From positions 1 to 64,000 of the forward strand of contig NZ_CANMFF010000018.1 of the NCBI RefSeq assembly GCF_947497005.1: a DNA stretch of 64,000 nt. Reading direction: 5' to 3'. This DNA comes from an uncultured Ruegeria sp. (GTDB lineage Bacteria; Pseudomonadota; Alphaproteobacteria; Rhodobacterales; Rhodobacteraceae). Below the pieces are notes generated by a model. That model was not told the DNA's origin, did no database searches, and saw only the letters and a program-made list of their open reading frames with translations. Positions 53,492 through 62,267 of this stretch are shown here, piece by piece. Both the position numbers and the translations under genes were made by a program. Position 1 is the stretch's first letter; each line of letters opens with the position of its first letter.

Positions 53492-55038
53492 GCGAACTCA
53501 ACGATCTTGGCGTCAACCCACTTGAAGACACTGAAAGCGAAGCTGCCCTTGCTTATGCCGAGGAACGCCGCGACAACATCCGTGCCTTTGTCCGCACCAG
53601 CCCGGATTACTATATACGGAATTTTGATAAGATCGGTGCCTCGTCCCGCTTCACACCGACCTTCAACGTTATGGCTGGAATATTCGGTCCTATCTGGTTC
53701 GGCGCGCGTGGGTTGTGGAGCTGGGCGCTGCCGTTCCTGATCCTTGAAACCCTGGGCTTTGTTCAGATCGCGCGTGGTTTGTTTGGGGAACTGGCCGCCG
53801 ACGCCATGCAGCGTATAGCATCCATTGAAGGCACACTTGAGCTGCGCCGCAAACAGCTTGCCGCAGCAATCGAGAGCGGCTCGGACAAGATCGACGTCTA
53901 TCAGCGCACAGTCGAATCCCTTGAACAAAACATCGGTGGCATCCGGGCCGAAGCCGATGCGCTTGCCGCCCAAGGCCCTATGATCGTTCTAACCGGGATC
54001 GTGATCTTGTTGCTGGTTAAAGCAGTGCAATCCATAATGGCCAATTGGGCGCTTGAGGCGCGGTTTTCCGATTGGATGTCGGATCGTTCGATCCGGTCGG
54101 CAATGCCTATCACTCATATTGTGTTTAGCGCGGTTTTCATGTTGCTGATCGTCACCGCCGCAATGCTGCACTACAGCTTTCCGGGCCGTTTTTCCCTGCT
54201 CAGCCATTTTCCCACCGATCCGGCAATTCGCCTGACCAGCATCCAAGGGGTCGAAGACTTCATCGCTTGGTGTGTACGCAACAGCGAGGCGTTTTTCGAC
54301 GGGTTGACCTTTGGCATTCGCGCGCTTCTTGACGCGCTTGAGGTCATCCTGGTTCAGACGCCGTGGATCGTGATTGCCAGCCTGATCGTGCTTTTGACAT
54401 GGCTCACGGCAGGCATCCGCACGGCCATCTATTCGGGGGCTTTTCTGGCCTATATGGGGCTTTTGGGGTTTTGGGAGGGGGCGATGACAACGCTGGCCCT
54501 ATTGGGTACGGCGGCCTGTCTGTCCATTGTCATAGGGATTCCCTTGGGCATGTTCGCCGCACGCCGCCCACGTTTTTACGCCTTTATCCAGCCGATCATG
54601 GATTTTATGCAGACTATGCCTGCCTTTGTCTTCATGGTCCCGGTAATCGCATTTTTTGGTGTCGGCAAACCGGCAGCGGTGGTTGTCACTATGATTTTTG
54701 GTGGCACCCCAGTAGTGCGTTTGACCGTCCTGGGCTTGCGGGGTGTGCCCGAAAGCGTGCGTGAGGCGGCAATCAGCTTTGGTGCTAATAAATGGTATCT
54801 GTTGACCAAGGTTGATCTTCCTCTGGCGTCCCCATCGATCCGCGCCGGGATCAATCAGACAATTATGCTGTCACTGGCAATGGTAGTCGTGGCTTCGTTG
54901 ATCGGGGCCAAGGGATTGGGTGAAGATGTCCTGGAAGCATTGCAATATGCCAACGTCGGACAGGGTATACTCGCTGGCTTCTCGATCCTGTTCTGCGCCA
55001 TGATCCTTGATCGTATCGTGCAGGGCGGGCGCAAATGA
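53488..55038 (+). CDS. proW: betaine-type ABC permease with DUF2628-like N-terminal extension (ProW)
   Basis: 516 residues. Residues 1-90 or so contain PDYYIRNFDKI, SRFTPTFNVMAGIFGPIWFGARGLWSWALPFLI, which resembles the DUF2628 membrane module. A coiled-coil segment (about 105-165, MQRIASIEGTLELRRKQLA to RAEADALA) and two more hydrophobic segments follow before the permease proper (about 250-516): EGAMTTLALLGTAACLSIVIGIPLG, and SVREAAISFGANKWYLLTKVDLPL, the EAA loop. ProW proteins are usually about 280-350 residues, so the extra N-terminal part is the odd feature. It overlaps the ATPase and hydrolase genes by ATGA. Confidence 0.88.
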   Translation: MSELNDLGVNPLEDTESEAALAYAEERRDNIRAFVRTSPDYYIRNFDKIGASSRFTPTFNVMAGIFGPIWFGARGLWSWALPFLILETLGFVQIARGLFGELAADAMQRIASIEGTLELRRKQLAAAIESGSDKIDVYQRTVESLEQNIGGIRAEADALAAQGPMIVLTGIVILLLVKAVQSIMANWALEARFSDWMSDRSIRSAMPITHIVFSAVFMLLIVTAAMLHYSFPGRFSLLSHFPTDPAIRLTSIQGVEDFIAWCVRNSEAFFDGLTFGIRALLDALEVILVQTPWIVIASLIVLLTWLTAGIRTAIYSGAFLAYMGLLGFWEGAMTTLALLGTAACLSIVIGIPLGMFAARRPRFYAFIQPIMDFMQTMPAFVFMVPVIAFFGVGKPAAVVVTMIFGGTPVVRLTVLGLRGVPESVREAAISFGANKWYLLTKVDLPLASPSIRAGINQTIMLSLAMVVVASLIGAKGLGEDVLEALQYANVGQGILAGFSILFCAMILDRIVQGGRK

Positions 55039-55754
55039 CACCGGTCGTTTTTGTGCATGGCTTCATGGGCGGAAGCCGGCAATGGCAGGGGCAGGCCGAT
55101 TCAGCAGTCGGGCACGAGATCATCAGCTTAGATTTGCCGGGATTTGGCGAAAATGCTTGTTGGGAAGCGCTGGACAGTATTGGCGACTATGCTGAATGGG
55201 TCCTGGGCCAACTGAGCACGCGCGGCATCGGGCGTTTTAACCTAGTCGGCCATTCGATGGGCGGGATGGTCGTGCAAGAAATGGTGGCGCGCGCGCCGGA
55301 GAGAATAGGGCGATTAGTGCTCTACGGCACCGGCGCCACAGGAATCCTTCCGGGCAGGTTCGAGACCATCGGTACATCCAAACGCCGCGCTCAATCGGAC
55401 GGACCACAGGCCACCGCCAGACGGATCGCAGCGACCTGGTTTCTAACTCGGGAATATGCCGATGGCTACAAAGACTGTGCCGCCATCGCCGAGCAATGCA
55501 GATTGCCGACCATGCTAAATGGGCTAGACGCGATGGAGAACTGGAGTGGTGTCAAGCACCTGGAGAATATCGAGGCCAGAACACTGGTAGTCTGGGGTGA
55601 CCGTGATCGAACCTACTCATGGAGCCAGACCGAACAATTGTGGCAATCCATTCCCAACGCCAACCTTCTGGTTATGCCGGAATGCGCCCATGCTGCGCAT
55701 CTGGAAAAGCCTTGGCTCTTTAACAGTGTATTAAAGGATTTCTTTTCGATCTGA
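55035..55754 (+). CDS. alpha/beta hydrolase
   Basis: 239 residues, no signal peptide. FVHGFMGGSRQW (oxyanion HG motif), GHSMGGMV (nucleophile Ser, about residue 75), WGDRDRTYS (Asp) and CAHAAHLEKP (His) form the catalytic triad. It overlaps the permease gene by ATGA, so it is the last gene of the importer operon. Perhaps it frees the carried zwitterion from an ester, but this is an inference from position. Confidence 0.88.
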   Translation: MTPVVFVHGFMGGSRQWQGQADSAVGHEIISLDLPGFGENACWEALDSIGDYAEWVLGQLSTRGIGRFNLVGHSMGGMVVQEMVARAPERIGRLVLYGTGATGILPGRFETIGTSKRRAQSDGPQATARRIAATWFLTREYADGYKDCAAIAEQCRLPTMLNGLDAMENWSGVKHLENIEARTLVVWGDRDRTYSWSQTEQLWQSIPNANLLVMPECAHAAHLEKPWLFNSVLKDFFSI

Positions 55755-55977
55755 TGTGGTGTCGATGTGGACGCTGTGTGCAATCAAGCTGTCATTGACG
55801 CTATCACGGCGAAAGTCTGTTTCGTCCCGCTCACCCGCTGTTAGCAATCTGGTTTTGAACGTCCGGAATGTGCGGTTTGCTACGTGCCGCACATGCAAAA
55901 GACCGAAGCTCGGTCGACGGCAGCAATGGGCTCTCCGTGACGTTTGAAGGAAAGTGACCTTTGAACTCTAGACTATT
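55755..55977. other. convergent gap with repeat-like sequence
   Basis: Stretch at about 55860-55950 (GAATGTGCGGTTTGC, AAGACCGAAGCTCGGTCG) resembles the dispersed repeat. No gene. Confidence 0.35.
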
Positions 55978-56946
55978 TCACAGTGAGGCCATTCCATTGG
56001 CACTTGCTACCATCTGCGCCAATTCAGTTATTCGTTTTTTTAGATCGAGAATTTCAAAGTCGACGGTATCGTTCTGACTGTAAACGATTTTTGCCGCTCC
56101 AACTTTGTCGCCAGCTTTGCAAGTCTTATTTGCTCCGAGCTTCGCGACCCTGCGCTCAAAATAGAAAGAATGATCATAGGGGCCACCAGCAGATGGTGAA
56201 CCGTAGATTTGCGGGTGACGCGCCTTCAAGGCCTTTTGCAATTGCTCATGTGGGACGTAGTTCTCGATTTCGCGTCCCTTTGTAATCCAGACAATCCCCT
56301 CGCCCTTGGACAATTCATCCTTTATACGATTTGCCGCGTGTTTCAGTTTTGATCGCGGATTGTCTTTGTCGCTATCAATAACAACTGCAGTATTACGGTT
56401 AAGGTTTCGCAGACCAATAAAGTCATCGATTGCACTGTCATCGGCACTCAAATGGTTCAAAAGGTCGCCGCCATAGAACATAATTGAATAGTGCACACCT
56501 TCAATCAAACGATCATCATACGCCTTAAGCCAATGCCTAACGTAGATCCTGTCCGAAGGCCCCTCGACCCAGATAACCGCATTGGCCTGCAAAATGTCTG
56601 AAGCACGATACCCCAGATCGTCACAAATCTTGCGCTGCTTTTCCTTTGTTATCGCCGCTTCCACAAAGGTCTGCTCGCCATCATTGCGCACGTGGAAAAC
56701 TGAGGCATCTGGTGTATCAATAAACGCTGCCGAATGAGTCGCAATGAAGTACTGATTTTCTGTGTTGTGCTTCAGGTACTGGATCAATTTGCGTTGAATA
56801 ACAGGGTGCAGATGGATTTCGGGTTCTTCCAGGCAGATGATTTTACCCTGATGAATGGTACAGAACGCTGCGATCAAAATGACCTCATGGATTCCAGTGC
56901 CCAGTGAAGACAGCGGCAATACCTTCCCATCCATATGCACAATCAA
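55978..56946 (-). pseudogene. OLD-family ATPase-TOPRIM nuclease, C-terminal part only
   Basis: 322 codons; the start shown is a TTG, but the frame is open a little further, to a TAG. What remains begins at the ABC signature (LPLSSLGTGIHEVILIAA), then Walker B (IICLEEPEIHLHP), H-loop (FIATHSAAFID) and the TOPRIM domain (VWVEGPSDRIYV, VIDSDKDNPR). The N-terminal part with Walker A is missing, so it cannot bind ATP as an independent protein. OLD nucleases occur in anti-phage modules. The upstream sequence is directly a PHP-domain fragment out of frame, so a deletion joined two genes. Base composition is lower in GC than the neighbours. Confidence 0.75.
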
Positions 56947-57238
56947 ATGCCTGCGATGGTTGGGGATTGCGTCCTTTGCGTTGTGCTATTTCTTGTTTGA
57001 CGTATGAGAACATCACCATCTCATGGTGATCAGTGATGGCGATTGCTTCCAAACCACGTGCAACGCAGCGGTCAATGAACATTCGCGCCCAGTCTAGGCT
57101 CATATTATCCACTTGCTCTTGCGTTGCAGGTCCGTTCTCAGTTTCGTCTCCGAGCCCGACAGGCCGCTCGCCCTGCCAATTAGGGTCGCGCGGCGTGTGC
57201 AGCTGAAAGTCACATTTTTTCCTTGACGCAAAACTCAT
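56885..57238 (-). pseudogene. PHP-domain protein (TrlF-like), N-terminal fragment
   Basis: About 117 codons from the ATG at 57238 (AGGA upstream). CDFQLHTPRDPNWQG (His-x-His-like opening of the PHP site) and LEAIAITDHHEMVMFSYV (Asp-His-His) match the front of TrlF-type PHP-ATPase proteins. After about residue 100 the frame runs into the OLD-gene sequence in the wrong frame and ends. A full TrlF is many times longer. Together with 55978-56946 this is a deletion scar. Confidence 0.7.
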
Positions 57239-57650
57239 CTGCAAATTTCCTAACCTTTAAAATCTCTTCATGAGGACTATGACTTCTAAGTACAATTGTT
57301 GAATGTCTCCTTCAACGGACGGCACAACGAAATCAAGAATACACTCGGACTATCGCTTTGGGCCGTTCACCAAATTTGCAAATTCCGCTTACTGCACAAC
57401 TCGGACATTGACGGCAGTCGCGGTAGTCATCGCTTTCTGAAGCTTGTTGCCATCAATTCTCGTAAGACTTCTGCGTTCACTCCCAATCTCGCAAAAAATC
57501 AAGGCGCCGTTGATCAACGATCCGGCGCCTTGTTTCCCTATAAATCCTTAGGTTTGCGAGTTGTGGGCGCTAATGACCTTGTTTATGGGCGCCAAAACCG
57601 CCGAAATGGGTTCGTATTGCCTGGCGGTTCACAACAACTTACTTAGGGCT
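57239..57650. other. gap with nrdJ terminator and repeat-like sequence
   Basis: Besides the hairpin at 57493-57531, the left half has the repeat-like sequence (GGGCCGTTCACCAA). No gene seen. Confidence 0.4.
57493..57531 (-). terminator. rho-independent terminator of nrdJ
   Basis: On the minus strand: AAGGCGCC stem (57531-57524), 15-base loop, GGCGCCTT (57508-57501), then GATTTTTT (57500-57493). It is 120 bases after the nrdJ stop. Confidence 0.75.
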
Positions 57651-59936
57651 TCACCCATCACATTTAGAATGTCCACAGCTTCGGCACGTCATGCAGCCTT
57701 CGATCATTACCATGTCAAACTGACCACACGAAGGGCACGCCTTACCGCGCGGCGCATCCATGTTGACGACCTGCGCCTGTGGGTCAGACTTCAGCCCCAT
57801 TCCCTCGCCTTCCAGGAACCCGATCGCGACCATGTGCTGCTCAATTACACCGCCAATCGCCGCCAGGATTGAAGGAATGTATTTACCTTTGACCCAGGCA
57901 CCACCGCGGGGATCGAATACCGCCTTAAGTTCCTCGACCACAAAAGACACGTCACCACCCCGCCGGAACACCGCCGAAATCATTCGGGTCAGAGCCAACG
58001 TCCAAGCGTAGTGCTCCATATTCTTCGAATTGATGAAAACTTCGAAGGGGCGACGGCGCCCTCCGATGACGATATCGTTGATGGTCAGATAGATCGCGTG
58101 TTCGCTATCAGGCCACTTCAGCTTATACGTGGAGCCTTCCAGCGATTGCGGGCGGTCGAGCGGTTCGGACATGTAAATAACTTCGCCGCCATCGACCTCA
58201 TGCGGCGCTGCAGCGCTTTCACCCGGCGCAGTGTCCGCGGTTTCAGAAACGGTCAGCACCGACCCGGTCACATCGTTCGGGCGATAGGTCGTGCAGCCTT
58301 TGCAGCCCTGATCCCAAGCCTGCATATAGACACTCTTAAAGGCGTCAAAGCTGATATCCTCGGGGCAGTTGATGGTCTTGGAAATCGAACTGTCGATCCA
58401 TTTCTGTGCTGCGGCTTGCATCTTGACGTGATCGGATGGAGACAGCGTCTGCGCATTGACGAAGTAGTCCGGCAAATTCTTTTCGCCGAACTTGTCCCGC
58501 CACAACTGAACAGCATAATCCATAACCTCTTCCTCGGTACGAGAACCGTCTTTCTGCAGTACCTTACGGGTATAGGCATAGGCAAAAACCGGCTCGATCC
58601 CCGAAGACACGTTACCCGCATAAAGCGAGATCGTTCCCGTCGGCGCAATCGAGGTCAGCAAGGCGTTGCGGATACCATGTTCGCGGATGGCTTCGCGCAC
58701 ATCGTCATCCATCTGCTGCATCGTGCCGCTGGTCAGGTATTTCTCGGCGTCGAACAAAGGGAACGCCCCTTTTTCCTTCGCCAGTTCGACTGAAGCCAGA
58801 TACGCGGCGCGGGCGATTGCGTGCAACCAGCGCTCGGTCTGACGCGCCGCTTCGTCGGACCCATAACGCAGGCCCAGCATGAGTAGAGCATCCGCCAATC
58901 CGGTCACGCCCAGACCGATACGACGTTTAGCCTGCGCTTCGGAAGCCTGTTCCGGCAAAGGGAACTTGGATGCATCAACAACGTTGTCCATCATCCGAAC
59001 GGCCGTGGCGACAAGCTCCTGCAGGGCTTCTTCATTCAAGTGCGCGGCGTCCTCGAATGGTTCGGCCACCAAGCGCGCCATGTTGATCGAACCCAGAAGG
59101 CACGCACCATAAGGCGGCAAAGGCTGCTCGCCGCACGGATTCGTGGCCGCGATGGTTTCGACATAGCTCAGGTTGTTGGCCTGGTTAATCCGGTCGATAA
59201 AGATCACGCCCGGCTCGGCGTAATCATAAGTGGCCTGCATGATCTTGTTCCACAGATCGCGCGCCTGAACGGTGTGATAGACTTTGCCGTCGAAGACCAG
59301 TTCCCACGAGCCGTCAGCTTTCACGGCTTCCATAAAAGGATCGGTCACCAGTACCGACATGTTGAACATACGCAGACGGGCCGGGTCGGACTTGGCAGTG
59401 ATGAACTGTTCGATATCCGGATGGTCACAGCGCATGGTCGCCATCATCGCTCCACGGCGCGAGCCTGCGGACATGATTGTCCGACACATGGCATCCCAGA
59501 CATCCATAAAGCTCAGCGGACCCGAAGCATCTGCCGCGACGCCCTTCACATCGGCCCCACGCGGGCGAATGGTTGAGAAGTCGTACCCGATACCCCCGCC
59601 CTGCTGCATGGTCAGCGCGGCTTCTTTCAACATGTCGAAAATACCGCCCATACTGTCTGGCACGGTGCCCATGACAAAGCAGTTGAACAAGGTGACTTGC
59701 CGAGCAGTGCCAGCGCCCGCTGTAATGCGCCCGGCGGGTAGGTATTTGAAATCCTCAAGCGCCTCGTAGAACTTTCCCTCCCAATGCGTCGGGTCTGTTT
59801 CGACCCGTGCCAGATCGCGGGCGATGCGCCGCCAACTGTCTTCAACCGTCTGATCAATGGGGGTGCCATCCGCCTGTTTGAAGCGGTATTTCATATCCCA
59901 GATCTGCTCGGCGATGGGGGCGGCAAAGCGGCTCAT
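57651..59936 (-). CDS. nrdJ: adenosylcobalamin-dependent ribonucleotide reductase (class II)
   Basis: 761 residues. Class II ribonucleotide reductase, makes deoxyribonucleotides with B12 and without oxygen. Catalytic and fold elements: LFNCFVMG (Cys), QGGGIGYDFS, AATNPCGEQPLPPYGACLLGSIN (the NPCGE active-site Cys and Glu), TSIAPTGTISLYAG (phosphate binding). The C-terminus CPSCGQFDMVMIEGCMTCRSCGHSKC carries the Cys pairs used for reactivation. It is monocistronic, with a terminator at 57493-57531. The only ribonucleotide reductase in the window. Confidence 0.95.
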   Translation of the reverse strand: MSRFAAPIAEQIWDMKYRFKQADGTPIDQTVEDSWRRIARDLARVETDPTHWEGKFYEALEDFKYLPAGRITAGAGTARQVTLFNCFVMGTVPDSMGGIFDMLKEAALTMQQGGGIGYDFSTIRPRGADVKGVAADASGPLSFMDVWDAMCRTIMSAGSRRGAMMATMRCDHPDIEQFITAKSDPARLRMFNMSVLVTDPFMEAVKADGSWELVFDGKVYHTVQARDLWNKIMQATYDYAEPGVIFIDRINQANNLSYVETIAATNPCGEQPLPPYGACLLGSINMARLVAEPFEDAAHLNEEALQELVATAVRMMDNVVDASKFPLPEQASEAQAKRRIGLGVTGLADALLMLGLRYGSDEAARQTERWLHAIARAAYLASVELAKEKGAFPLFDAEKYLTSGTMQQMDDDVREAIREHGIRNALLTSIAPTGTISLYAGNVSSGIEPVFAYAYTRKVLQKDGSRTEEEVMDYAVQLWRDKFGEKNLPDYFVNAQTLSPSDHVKMQAAAQKWIDSSISKTINCPEDISFDAFKSVYMQAWDQGCKGCTTYRPNDVTGSVLTVSETADTAPGESAAAPHEVDGGEVIYMSEPLDRPQSLEGSTYKLKWPDSEHAIYLTINDIVIGGRRRPFEVFINSKNMEHYAWTLALTRMISAVFRRGGDVSFVVEELKAVFDPRGGAWVKGKYIPSILAAIGGVIEQHMVAIGFLEGEGMGLKSDPQAQVVNMDAPRGKACPSCGQFDMVMIEGCMTCRSCGHSKCDG

Positions 59937-60057
59937 TGGTGATTCCTGTTAATCTAAGAGACATACAAGATAGACCAAATCCGCTATTGTTTGCCACTAC
60001 TCTTTGATCTCAGCACGCGATGACCTACTATATGAGCCAGTGCTTGGGGGCGACTCT

Positions 60058-60489
60058 GTGGATAACTACGTAAATCTCATAAAACTTTCGGTCGGATCAG
60101 AGAGCGTCGACACGCTGATTGCCTGGCAGGATAGCCGCAAGCCGCTTTACGAAGATGGTTGTCCGCGTCATGTCACGCGCATGTGGCCCAAACGCGAAAC
60201 CGAGATTTTGAACGGCGGATCAATCTATTGGGTCGTCAAAGGCGTGGTTCAATGTCGTCAGCGCATCCTGCGATTGGATGAGGTGATCGGAGAGGACGGT
60301 ATCCGCCGTTGTGCTATTGTGCTCGACCCTGAGGTACATCGTACTCAGACCGCCCTGAAGCGCCCGTTTCAGGGATGGCGGTATCTCACGCCTGAAGACA
60401 CCCCCGCAGACTTGCCCAAGAACCGCGAGCAGGACGACGCCCTGCCCGATGATCTGAACCAAGCGCTGGCAGAAATTGGCGTACTGTAG
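60058..60489 (+). CDS. DUF1489 family protein
   Basis: 143 residues from a GTG at 60058 (GGGGGCG upstream), chosen because the family begins with YVNLIKLSVGSESVDTL. Conserved-looking elements: YWVVKGVVQCRQRIL, VLDPEVHRTQTALKRPFQGWRYL. No known function. It is convergent with hisG, and the two stop codons abut with no base between. Confidence 0.8.
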   Translation: MDNYVNLIKLSVGSESVDTLIAWQDSRKPLYEDGCPRHVTRMWPKRETEILNGGSIYWVVKGVVQCRQRILRLDEVIGEDGIRRCAIVLDPEVHRTQTALKRPFQGWRYLTPEDTPADLPKNREQDDALPDDLNQALAEIGVL

Positions 60490-61179
60490 TTACCGCAACC
60501 GATTCAAAAATTCCGTTAGAACCGATTTTTCTGTCGTGCTGTATTTCGCAACCCGGCTACGCCACAACGTAGCCTGCGATTGCAGGATCAGCCCGTCCGA
60601 CAGGATCTTCAGGTGGTTTGCCCGCAGGGTTTCACCAGTCGAAGTGATATCCGCAATCGCTTCGGCGGTTTCATTCATCACCGTGCCTTCGGTCGCACCC
60701 TGGCTGTCGACCAGAGTGTAATCGGCCACGCCTGCGTCGGTCAGGAATTCCCGAACCAGCCGGTGGTATTTGGTGGCAATCCGCATCCTGTGACCGTGGG
60801 TTTTGCGAAACGCAGCCGCGGCCGCATCCAGATCGTCCAGCGTATCAACATCGACCCAGCAGGCCGGTGCTGCAATGATCAGGTCTGCCCTGCCAAAACC
60901 AAGCTGCGAGATATCTTCAACCTGCTGTTCCCAGCGCGGCAGTTTCTCGTGAACCAGATCGATTCCGGTGACGCCCAGATGAATCCGTCCCGCCGCCAGT
61001 TCTCGCGGGATTTCCCCTGCTGACAGCAAGATCAGAGAGACGCCATCGATCCCTTCGACTTTGCCCGCATATTCCCGATCCGATCCGCTGCGTGACAGGA
61101 CAATGCCGCGCTTTTCGAACCACGAAAAGGTCTTTTCCATCAACCGGCCCTTCGAGGGCACGCCCAGCTTCAGGTTCAT
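60490..61179 (-). CDS. hisG: ATP phosphoribosyltransferase, short form
   Basis: 229 residues, the short HisG that needs the HisZ subunit for activity and regulation. First step of histidine synthesis. Motifs: LGVPSKGRLMEKTFSWF, and the PRPP-binding ATKYHRLVREFLTDAG...LVDSQGATEGTVMNETAEAIADITSTGETLRAN. It overlaps hisZ by 4 bases. Confidence 0.95.
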   Translation of the reverse strand: MNLKLGVPSKGRLMEKTFSWFEKRGIVLSRSGSDREYAGKVEGIDGVSLILLSAGEIPRELAAGRIHLGVTGIDLVHEKLPRWEQQVEDISQLGFGRADLIIAAPACWVDVDTLDDLDAAAAAFRKTHGHRMRIATKYHRLVREFLTDAGVADYTLVDSQGATEGTVMNETAEAIADITSTGETLRANHLKILSDGLILQSQATLWRSRVAKYSTTEKSVLTEFLNRLR

Positions 61180-62264
61180 ACTGCGGCCTCCTCGATTTCC
61201 AGCATCAGGTCGGGGCGCAGTACGCCACCAACAGCGGGTATTTCGGCCCCATTGCCCAATTGCCGGGTCAGCGCGTCATATCGCCCGCCGGTGGCGACTG
61301 GAGGCAGGTCGGGGCGACCTTCCGCGTAAAAGCCAAAGACAAAACCGTCATAATACTCCATCGAGGTCCGGCCATAGGCGGCCTCGAAGTCCAACCTCTC
61401 TACGTCGACGCCGCGCGCTTGCAGTGCAGCTATTCGGTTTTCCAACCGGTCCAGAGCTGCCGTGATCTGCGGCAGATCCACTGCCACATCGCGCAGTTGT
61501 TCCAACGCAAAAGGCATGGTTTCGCGCACATTCAATAGCGTTTCCAGCCCGACCAATTCACTATCTGAAATTGGCGCTGTGTCACGATCTTCGCGCAGCG
61601 CCGTAATCCGCGCTTCAATTTCGGTTGCACGGCGCTTGCCGATCATCGGAACGTCTATCGCCAGCGGATCGGCGGCGTTCAGCAGCGCGTCGCGCCCTTC
61701 CAGAGTCGCCCTGCGCCCGGCAAACCGGTCGAGCAGAACACGGAACCGGCGCGGCCGCCACAAGTGCCGCATCAGAGCCGCCTTGCGCCGGTCTGTCGTG
61801 CGCAGCCCCTTGACAGCGGCAGTCAGGATACCGATATCCCCAGTCGCCGCGCGCAAAGGCAGCCCCCGCAACTGCAGTGCCATAAGCGAGAACACTTCTG
61901 CATCCGCCCCGGCAGGGTCATCCCGGTCAAAGACCTCATATCCCACCTGAATATATTCGTTGGCGCGATCCGGGTCATGCTCTTGACGGCGAAACACCTC
62001 ACCGGAATAGGTATAGCGCGCAGGCTCAGCACCTTCATTCATGTGCATCTGCACGACAGGCAGAGTGAAATCCGGGCGCAGCATCTGCTCGCCCCGCAGC
62101 GCGTCCGAGGTCACATAGGCCCGCGCGCGAATATCCTCGCCATAGAGGTCCAGCAGTGTTCCGGCCGGTTGCAGCAGAGGTGTGTCGACCACCTGCGCGC
62201 CCGCCGCTTCGAACCGGACCCGCATCATCGCGGCGCGGGCCTGTATCTGAGAACGATTGGGCAT
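61176..62264 (-). CDS. hisZ: ATP phosphoribosyltransferase regulatory subunit
   Basis: 362 residues, HisRS-like without the synthetase's full active site. DLYGEDIRARAYVTSDALRGEQMLRPDFTLPVVQMH and EYIQVGYEVFDRDDP match the class II synthetase core. It forms an octamer with the short HisG. It is 3 bases after hisS and overlaps hisG. Confidence 0.93.
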   Translation of the reverse strand: MPNRSQIQARAAMMRVRFEAAGAQVVDTPLLQPAGTLLDLYGEDIRARAYVTSDALRGEQMLRPDFTLPVVQMHMNEGAEPARYTYSGEVFRRQEHDPDRANEYIQVGYEVFDRDDPAGADAEVFSLMALQLRGLPLRAATGDIGILTAAVKGLRTTDRRKAALMRHLWRPRRFRVLLDRFAGRRATLEGRDALLNAADPLAIDVPMIGKRRATEIEARITALREDRDTAPISDSELVGLETLLNVRETMPFALEQLRDVAVDLPQITAALDRLENRIAALQARGVDVERLDFEAAYGRTSMEYYDGFVFGFYAEGRPDLPPVATGGRYDALTRQLGNGAEIPAVGGVLRPDLMLEIEEAAV

Positions 62265-62267
62265 GAG

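Noticed and set aside
55978..57238. Functional Gabija- or TrlF-type anti-phage system
   Set aside because: No Walker A and most of TrlF missing; it is a scar.
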